A stretch of 64,000 nucleotides of DNA. Origin: Blastobasis lacticolella (lineage: Eukaryota > Arthropoda > Insecta > Lepidoptera > Blastobasidae). The first letter of the stretch is position 1. Every line of letters starts with the position of its first letter. The notes below the pieces were generated by a model, which was not told the DNA's origin, did not search any database, and saw only the letters and a list, made by a program, of their open reading frames with translations. The position numbers and the translations under genes are program-made. The stretch lies in assembly GCA_905147135.1 (NCBI GenBank), contig LR990041.1, positions 18,351,907-18,415,906 of the forward strand. The letters are read 5' to 3'. Positions 12,201-21,200 of the stretch are shown piece after piece.

Positions 12201-15200
12201 TGCTACATTAATATGCTACAGTAATTTGAATAAGACTACTTTGCTATTAGTTAGGTGGTGGTGCACTTTCGTAAAAACTATGAATGAACCTTTTGAATTA
12301 AAATCATAATTGATTACAATATTTTTTTGTACAGAACCCTCGAAACCAAAAAATACAAAACGGATTATTTAGACCTCCTTAATATTGCGCCTAGTACGTG
12401 GGGTGTCCATAAAATAAGCCAGTGCAAATACAGGCATGACGCATTTCATCTCAGTCCTCACAGTGACAACGCATCTGCTGTTCTGCATGTTTGTTGCCTG
12501 CAACCTAAATGCTTAAATCCTAGTACGTAAATAGTGTTGCTAGGTATTTTTTCAGCTATTCAAATTTAATATTAACCTTCTTGAATTCAAACATGAGTAG
12601 AATTTAATAATTACTATTAGATAGGTACTAAAATGACATCTTTCCTTATTTCGGAGCTGGCGGAAAAGTTCAACGAGAAATGCATAAACTTGTGCCAAGA
12701 CTCACCACATGCATTCAACAGGATGTAAACTGAGTGAAAAAATAGACAAAAAAGTATAACAACAAAATCGTGTAGTTTTGCTGCACTTTCCAAAAATATT
12801 AAAATCTAGTGAATGTACTTTATGGACACCCTGTGATATCAGTATCCCGTACATAGTCCACCTGCTTCAGTCATGACTGCCTAGTACAATAGAAGATATG
12901 GCGCAGACGCGAAATCAAGCTGTAACTTTTTTGCCTATTAATGTTTATTGTGTTTTCGCAATTAGTTTAAAGACTATGTACCTAGGTGCAACATTGTGTT
13001 GAAGGCAACAAAAAACAAATAAATTAAAGTAGAAACAAACATCGATGTGTCTTGTTTTTGTGCCGGACTGCTCACGAGCTGCTTGTAATAATAATTTTAT
13101 TAACCAGCCACTTGAGGTATTGATCGTAGTGATCTTTAGATTGAATTTTAAAACTCATATGAAACGGTAGGTAGAAAAGACTTAAAGGCACAAAACCTAT
13201 ATCCTATCTGTAACTGGTAAAATTGTATTATTCAGTTGATTGACCTGATTATGAACTTGAGTGATCTATTACAACTGATTTCTAGAGATGCGGTCTTTCG
13301 TTTTCAAAATGTGACTATCGACATTGAAAAAGAAAAAGTTCGATAGTAATTTTCTCGGTAACTATTCCACGCACGAAAAAAATAATTGTACCTATAGTTT
13401 TAATACGTTTAGCACTCCATCCAGTTCACGGCTTTATACATGTATTATGAAACACCCTGTATAAACAAAATATCTAGTATACCGCATCGATTTTGCAGTA
13501 AATTATTATGTTTGATGTACAATAATGTACATCTTATGAATATTATAACGGCATATATAAAATCTCTGGGGTTTTTTAAGCCAAGACTTTTAAAAGCTAA
13601 GCACAAAAACGCACGGCAAACTGACATGCCCACATTGTGCACGGCTATGCAAGCCATCTTCGTGCCCATCAATACAGATCTGATTAGGGGTCGCAGAGAT
13701 CGCCATGGCTGAAACCGGTTGGAGGAGAATAATAATAATAGACAAAATTAAGGTTTCTATTAATTTTACTGAAAATTATCGACACCAAACAGTAACACAT
13801 GCGCGGGACAATGACTTGACCGCCACTAGGGCTTGCAAATATTCGAAAATTTAAGTATTCGAATATTTTCGCTGGTGATATTCGAATATTATTCGAAATA
13901 TTGTGAAATCTAGAAACAGGGTATTAACTACATTTTTTATATAAGTTTGAACAATTGACCGTTAGTAAATGTATCCAAATGAGCGTGAAATGGATTTCTA
14001 CATGTTAATAATATAAAACAAAGCAATGAAAGATAAAAATCACAAAACAACGCCGCCTAGCGGCGAATATGGTTTTTACGATTTAACTGCATTATTTTAT
14101 ATCATTAAGCTATAGAAAGCGATTTGCCGCGCCTTTAAATATATTTACTAATAGTATAAACCATAATTCAATTAATAAACATTACAAAAATTGTATTTAG
14201 TACGGAAATCGAATCCCCTTATCTCGCGCGAGGCGAGAGTGTATTCGGTCTCCTTGCCTCGCGATTCCCTCCCGTATAGTCCCGAACACAGCAAAATACA
14301 AGGTAACTGCCTCGCAAGAGTGAAGAGGGCCCACCTCGCCTCGTGCCTCACGCGAGGTCGCCTCGCGAGGCCCTCGTGAGAGTGAGGAGGTAGCATTAGG
14401 TCAGTGAGATCCTAAGATTAGGTATTTTACGAAATTAGTACGCTAAACGATTTTTGACTTAACAAGAAAAAGGAAAGAACTTTATATCATGAGATAAGTG
14501 ATACAAATTTAAATCAAATTATTTATAAACTAAAACATTATACCAGACAGAATGCGTCTCGCATAGCAGAATACTCAGGCACGAGTCCCCGAGCATTTGT
14601 TGGGTGCGTTCATACGATCCGTATGATTAAATACCACAAAATTTAGTCACGAGTACGTAAATACTGATTGTTTAAAAATATTCGAATATTCGAATTTTAC
14701 CTAATATACTATTCGAATATTGAAATGAGGTGAATATTCGAATAATTCGAATATTCGATTGCAAGCCCTAACCGCCACTGCTTGTGTTGCTGATTAACAT
14801 ACGCATTTCTCCATAATTGTTCGATATCTTTCGCATCAGTACTACTTACCTACACAACACAATCACACAAAAAGCAAGCAATCATGAACTGATTTCTCAT
14901 GTGATACGCACTCGACATACAAACAACGCATTTTATAGTACCTATCGCCGCCACACTGCCGGCCCCATGCTTATCTATTATTTGTGCCTATATTTTTCAT
15001 TATAATCGTGTTTATAACCTATTTATCCACAAAAATATCGAATGGTACCGTTATCTATTTACTATCAAAACAACATAATTTACGCATGGACTTTTGAATA
15101 ATGACCCGATATCGTAGGTATTTGTAAAATATGGTTGACGGGAAGAGTTTTTGATTTCGAAGTTAGCGATCCGCAGTATAGCGCTTGTTTCACTTGACTA

Positions 15201-18200
15201 AATTGAGTAACTTAAATTCGTAAGAAAAAAGCAAAAGGCGTAAGAGCAAAGAAAAGTGGATCGTATTGCTCGTAAAATAAGATCCATTTTTGTGTAACTA
15301 AAATTATTTTACGCGACGCTTTGCTTTTTAAAGTAACCTACAAAGATGGACCTTATTTTATGAGCAATACATTCCACTGTCATTTGCTCTCACGCTTTTT
15401 GATTCTGAATTTAGGCTACTGAATTTAGTCAAATGTAGTTAACGCATATGACCTGCATCCTAGCCGCGGCTGCGGCGAGGGCAGCGTGCATCCACGCTGA
15501 ATAATGCGCTTATTACACTTGGCTAAATTCAGTCGCCTAAATTTAGAAGCAAAATGCGTGAGAGCAAGTCAAAGTGGAATGTATTCTCATAGTATAAGGT
15601 TCATTGTTTTGCTTCGCTCCACTTTCCAAAAGGCGTGATACAATAATGGGCCTTATTTACATTCCATTTTGATCAGCTGTCACGCTTTTTGCTTCTGAAT
15701 TTAGACGACTGAATTTAGCCAAATGTAATAATAACATAAGCCAGCAATAAGAGGGGTGTTCTAATTTAGACGTGTGTATCTGTTGATCTGCGTATCTGTC
15801 CTTGGCGTCGTAGCTCCCAAACGGATGGACCGATTTGGGCGCGGTTTTCTCTATGTGTCAGTTTCATCGAGATAGTTTTAGCTTTGTTTCATTAAAATCG
15901 TTTAGAATATATTTGAGTATAGGTACATGTACATATACCTATACTCAAATATATATATATGTACACTTGGTAGGAGGTTATCCGACTTTTTCTGACGGTT
16001 ACGTTATTCATTTGTGAGCTTTCTCGGGCTAGCTATAAAGCAAAGTTTCCCTTCTCGGCAGGACCTGTACACTCTGTGGAGTGCTATGTGGAGCTAGAAC
16101 TGCCGAAGAGGGCCCTCATACCCGGCCCAGGGAAGTGTCTGGTGCATCATGGCACCTGGGAGAGCCTTGTAACCGACTTCCATAACTATCGGCGATACAG
16201 CGCCTTGAAGAAACAGACGTACCCGGAATCAGCAGCGCTGCCACCAGAACTGAACAAGTAAGTACAACCAGTGGTATGCACTCGCTAGTTCGACGAACTG
16301 AACTGTAACCTCTGTGTTTCCTACAAACACCGCTGTGAATGGAGTGTATCCCCTACGTTTCCCTGCGGTTCCCCTATTTAGTCGATGTGGTCGACAAGTT
16401 ACCCTGGCCTGAGCACCTGATCACTACCAATGATTTAAATTTGTAGTTGTATGTGTTTCTCGTATATTGTATTTTTGCCATACAAATAAATAAAACTGAA
16501 CTGTAAGACCTACGGAAGATCAAACACATGGTTATCGACTAATCAGAACCAATACGAGCAGTTTTGCAGAGACACCAATTTGCGATCGTTACATTTCTCT
16601 ATAAACTCTACAAAAAACATTTCGGCACAGAATATTGATACTAAATTCGGCCCTTGATCCTTGTATTTCCGAATTCATAAATATATATTTGTATAGGAAT
16701 TCATCATTTATTTTAGTTCAGTAATTGGTGGGAGCATAGATGGTTCCCCTGGCAGCAGGGTGTAAAAATTTATCGTTCGTTTATTATAAGTTTATAAAAA
16801 TTTATTCGGCTATACAGCGTTATCGTTAAAGGAATTTTAGTGAAGAATTCCTGATATATCTGTGCTACTCTTGAATCATTTGTTACCTTCGTATCATTAT
16901 ATTTAATTTCATAATTTCTATTCCCTATAGTCGAACAATATCAGAGCGTTCAATAAATTTTATATTTTCCTTAAGTCCTTTTATGATCAAGGAACTCGTA
17001 CTGATGAAATTCTATTAAAATTGCTTCCTGCAATATATCCCTTTACTTGGTAGGAAGTTTGATGTTCCCTCAACCAATGTTCACTAATGCACAAAATGCT
17101 AATATCATATTTCTCCAAAAACAATTCCAATAATAATTCTGTGCCGGGTAAGACCTGAATATTTTGATGAGCAATTTTGAAATTGTGCCTCTTACCCTCT
17201 GTCAATTCAGGCTGTTTAAATCCACCGGTAAAGGAGAAGGCCTATTATCAATAGAAGTACATAACGTACCATTGTAATTTGTTGTCATTAGCAATAACAT
17301 GAATGTCAATATGTATTTAAAATATTATAAGCTAATAACCTAGCAATATGTCTTTTCTCACTCAACGGTAACATGTAATTAGTCAAAAAATGATATATTG
17401 TCTCTATGACTGGACAATGTTGTTATTAAATTATTAAAATAACGAATTGTTTTGTTTTGCCTTAATCGTCTCGAATATGGAAATGCACATATTATTATCT
17501 TTCCTATAGTTTTTTCTTTTGCATCAATGAGCCATAAAACTCGCTAATTTGCTCTTTCTTTACATTTGAACTTTCACCAAAAATTACAATTAATGTGTCA
17601 CTATTATGATATTCCTGTTCCATGATCATGCGCGTTAAGTATTTCAAAGATGTTCCCGGGTAACAATAATTTAAAACTTTATTTATTGTATTTTTTCCGA
17701 TTAGTGTACATAACCCTCTTCCGAGCCTATCGGAAAATATAAATGCTCTACTACGCATTGTATCATTGTAAGGCAGCAAAGTGCGCACGTTAGTCGTTGG
17801 CGGCGCCACCTTCAGGGCAGACAAATTATTCGCAACGGTTGGCGTGTCCTCTCGCGAGCAGTTATAGTTGCAATATTGGTTTACAAATAGTGAATTAAAC
17901 TTCTCTTCGTTACATTTTAAATCAGTAATTGGCTCATGAAATCTGAATACAGTTTTTGAGATCTTTCGTTCTCTATTGTGGTATTTTTAAAATCAACCCT
18001 TTTAAGACTAATTTGAACATTTCCAGTATTTAGTAAAATTTTTGAAAAAGTCATGCGTGGTCAATTATTGTCTCACTTTATTAGTACGAAGCAGTTCCAC
18101 AGCAAACAATTCGGATTCAAGAGGGGAAAGTCAACGATTGATGCAGGATCGCAATTTGTTAAGCATAATTATATTTGACTCCTGGGAGAAATCCGAGGAT

Positions 18201-21200
18201 GCTATAGGGATTTTTTGCTATCTATCAAAGTCGTTCGACTGTGTTAAACAGTCCACGTTGTTGATGAAGCTACGTCACTATGGCGTAAAAAATAAATCAC
18301 TGGGAATGCTAAGGTCTTACTTGCAGAATAGAATTCAGAAAGTAGATGTAAAAGGTACTATGTCAAATAGATCATTTGTTAAAATAGGTGTACCTCAAGG
18401 GTCAATCTTAGGGCTATTTTTATTTTTAATTTGTTTTATTGACCTAACATATATGGTAGAAAAATTTACCAATATTATACTATTTGCTGACGATACGTCC
18501 CTCATATTCAATGTGGAACGTAGAATTAATGATTTTGGACATTTGAATAACACTTTGGACATGATATTAAATTGGTTCACTGTAAACAACCTTCTTTTAA
18601 ATGCAAGTAAGACAAAATGTATTCGATTTTCACTGCCTAACGTAATTAAAAATAAATTAAACCTGTCCCTAAATAACAAAAAGCTAGATTTAGTCAACGA
18701 GACGGTATTCTTGAGCATAAAAGTTGACTGCAAACTACGATGATGCCCACACATGGATAAATTAACCGGAAAACTTAGGTCTGCGATTTATGCAATAAGA
18801 AAAATACGGAATCTAACGGACATAATAACGGCTCGTCTGGTATATTATAGCTATTTCCACAGCATAATGTCTAATGGCATTCTGTTGTGGGGTAGAGCAG
18901 CTGATATAAACAAAATATTTGTTTTACAAAAGCGAGCAGTTCGATCTATATAGGTCCTATGACATCTTTAAGATAAATCTTTAAAGAGATAGGTATTTTG
19001 ATTCTTCCAGGGCAGTACATTTATGAAAATTTAATGTATGTTCGTAAACACATTGCATCATTGACAAAGGCGAAAGATACTCATAACCGAGACACAAGAA
19101 ATAAATACAAACTGCTAATTCCCAGAACTAGATTAACAAAAGTAAATACATCTTTTGGTGGGGCATAGTACCCATTAGATTTTATAATAAAATACCGGAA
19201 GACGTATTAAATATGACTGACAATGGATTTTGAGGGATATATAAAACAATCACTAATTAAAAAAGCATATTATATACACACACAGGATTATCTTGAGGAC
19301 AAGAATCCTTGGGAGAAATAATTATTTTATGATGTTATTAGTAAATCGACTTTATAAATTTTATTTATAATTATTTGAATTTAATTTAACATTTTAATTT
19401 TATTAGATATGCTAATTTATTCTTAATTAATGTGATATTTTATTTTAATGACGTGACATTTTTATTTAATTAATTTAATTGTATTATATTACATTTATTG
19501 TATTTTGAGCGTCGGTGGCCGAGCGGTTAGAGTATGCAACTAGTAAGCCAGAGGTCCCGGGTTCGAATCCCGCCGGCCATGTACCAATGACTGTTTTCTG
19601 AGTTATGTACATTAGTTGAATACTAACCGATGCTCTTACGGTGAGGGAAAACATCGTGATGAAACCTGCACATTCAGGCGACTGGATGTGTAACCATGAA
19701 TCCAATCTGGTCAGGTTCCCCTGGTAGCAGGGTCATGGAGGTCAGATGGCAGTCGCTCCACTGTAATTACCTGACCTGCCGAATCCTGGATCATGGTCAA
19801 GGCGGACCCCGGGCCCTCGTGCGCGAGAGCACAACCGGGACATTAACGCCAAGATGACATTTATTGTATTTTGATAGTCTGAACTATAATGCGATTTTTT
19901 AAGAAACCGCTTTACCAAATTTTATAATTTGTTTAATGAAAATATTAATTGCTCTAATCACATAATTATACTGTAGATTTAAATTTTATATTCAGTAAGT
20001 CACATACTAATGACTATACACATGGTAGCCACCATGGTAGGTACCATACATGAAATTTGTAATTTTGTGATGTGTATTTAATTTCAATTAAGTATTAGGT
20101 ATTCATAATGTATTATTATAATAATATCAATATTGTTTATTACTGACTTTCAATAAGTGTATTCTGAAAATTTTTAACTTGAATAAATTTTTTTTGAATT
20201 GAATTGAATTGCAGGGTCACGGAGGTCAGATGGCAGTGACCCCACTGTAATTACCTGATCTACCAAATCCTGGATCATGGTCAAGGCGGACCCCGGGCCC
20301 TCGTGAGCGCGAGCGCAACCGGGACATTAACGCCAAGATGATTGTTTATTTTAATGTGTGGGAGCATAGCAGTCGATCATGAATTCCTCAAAAAGTTATT
20401 AATTCACCAGTGAATTCATGAACAATTTGTATTTTTGCCTTATTAGACTGTTCGGTACAAAGTGCAATGGAAAATCTTTATAATTTATCATAGGTTTATT
20501 ATGGACTCCTTAGTTCGAAGTATGAACATAATTCATAACCATTAACATTTTGGGGGTCGATATCATTCGCATCCGTGGCTTTAATCCTAAAGCGGATTAA
20601 CCCACAACTGTAGGCTAATTACGTAACTTTGTTGCCAACAAATCTCCGATTTCAATGATTGAAATTTTTACTTTTACGATTACGTATGATGAATTTAATA
20701 GTTCCCGTTTATTGCAATGGAACTTTATTGCTAAACTGAACCCAAGAAATTGATGATATCTACGTAATCGCAAAAGTGACAATTTCTATAAGTGAAAACA
20801 GAGTATTGTTAGCAATAGAGTTACGTAATTATCCTACTGATCCCTGCTACACACATTAACGCTCAAATTCGGTTAAGTACGCTAATTGAGTGTCGTGTAG
20901 GTAGTCTAGGATCTAATGTCTGGGACATGTAAAAACAGCTCAGAGTATGGCAATTTTATTTATTTTAGTATATATTTGTCACACTGAGTAACAGGACTAA
21001 AAAATCAATCTGAAGTGTTTAAAGGACACAACCGTTACGTAGGTAGAGCTCGTCTAATCTAAAATGACGCGCCCCACTATCGCATTAACGCACACAAGCA
21101 AGTTTAAAATATGGACGCAATACATATACAAATGCCGTTGTAATTGGTCATTCAGTTGCCGGTGAAATTCAAACGTAGGAGCACGCGTCGTTCATTGGCT

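Larger units (their letters stand above)
8644..13463. mobile_element. 4.8-kb element bounded by 35-bp perfect inverted repeats
   Basis: TATACAGGGTGTTTCATAAT and its continuation at 8644-8678 is the exact reverse complement of 13429-13463. Both outer edges read TATA, which could be a target duplication (TATA or TA). No intact transposase is visible between them. The interior holds a duplicated segment (8848-8915 and 9228-9300, both starting TAATAACCTCGTGC), SINE copies at 9389, 9737 and 10668, and unrecognised AT-rich DNA. A short reading at 13044-13110 (MCLVFVPDCSRAAC) vaguely resembles a THAP zinc finger, too short to rely on. Alternatively the arms may be two independent MITE ends. Confidence 0.5.
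16728..20369 (+). mobile_element. outer 5'-truncated SINE split by a LINE (level 1 of nest)
   Basis: SINE sequence starts at 16740 (TGGTTCCCCTGGCAGCAGGG), is interrupted, and resumes at 20211 with GCAGGGTCACGGAGGTCAG through CCGGGACATTAACGCC to about 20357. The whole is flanked by GTGGGAGCATAG at 16728-16739 and 20358-20369, a 12-bp target duplication. This shows that the two halves are one insertion later split by the LINE. Confidence 0.8.

Noticed and set aside
13044..13110. THAP-type zinc finger (MCLVFVPDCSRAAC) as a transposase remnant
   Set aside because: Only the first cysteines fit; the downstream C/H ligands and the AVPTF-type motif are absent.
14172..14396. 74-codon minus-strand frame in the hAT MITE core as a transposase fragment
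   Set aside because: Its residues come from the CTCGCGAG repeats and do not resemble a hAT transposase.
19507..19590. A tRNA gene
   Set aside because: It is the head of a SINE with its own target duplication.
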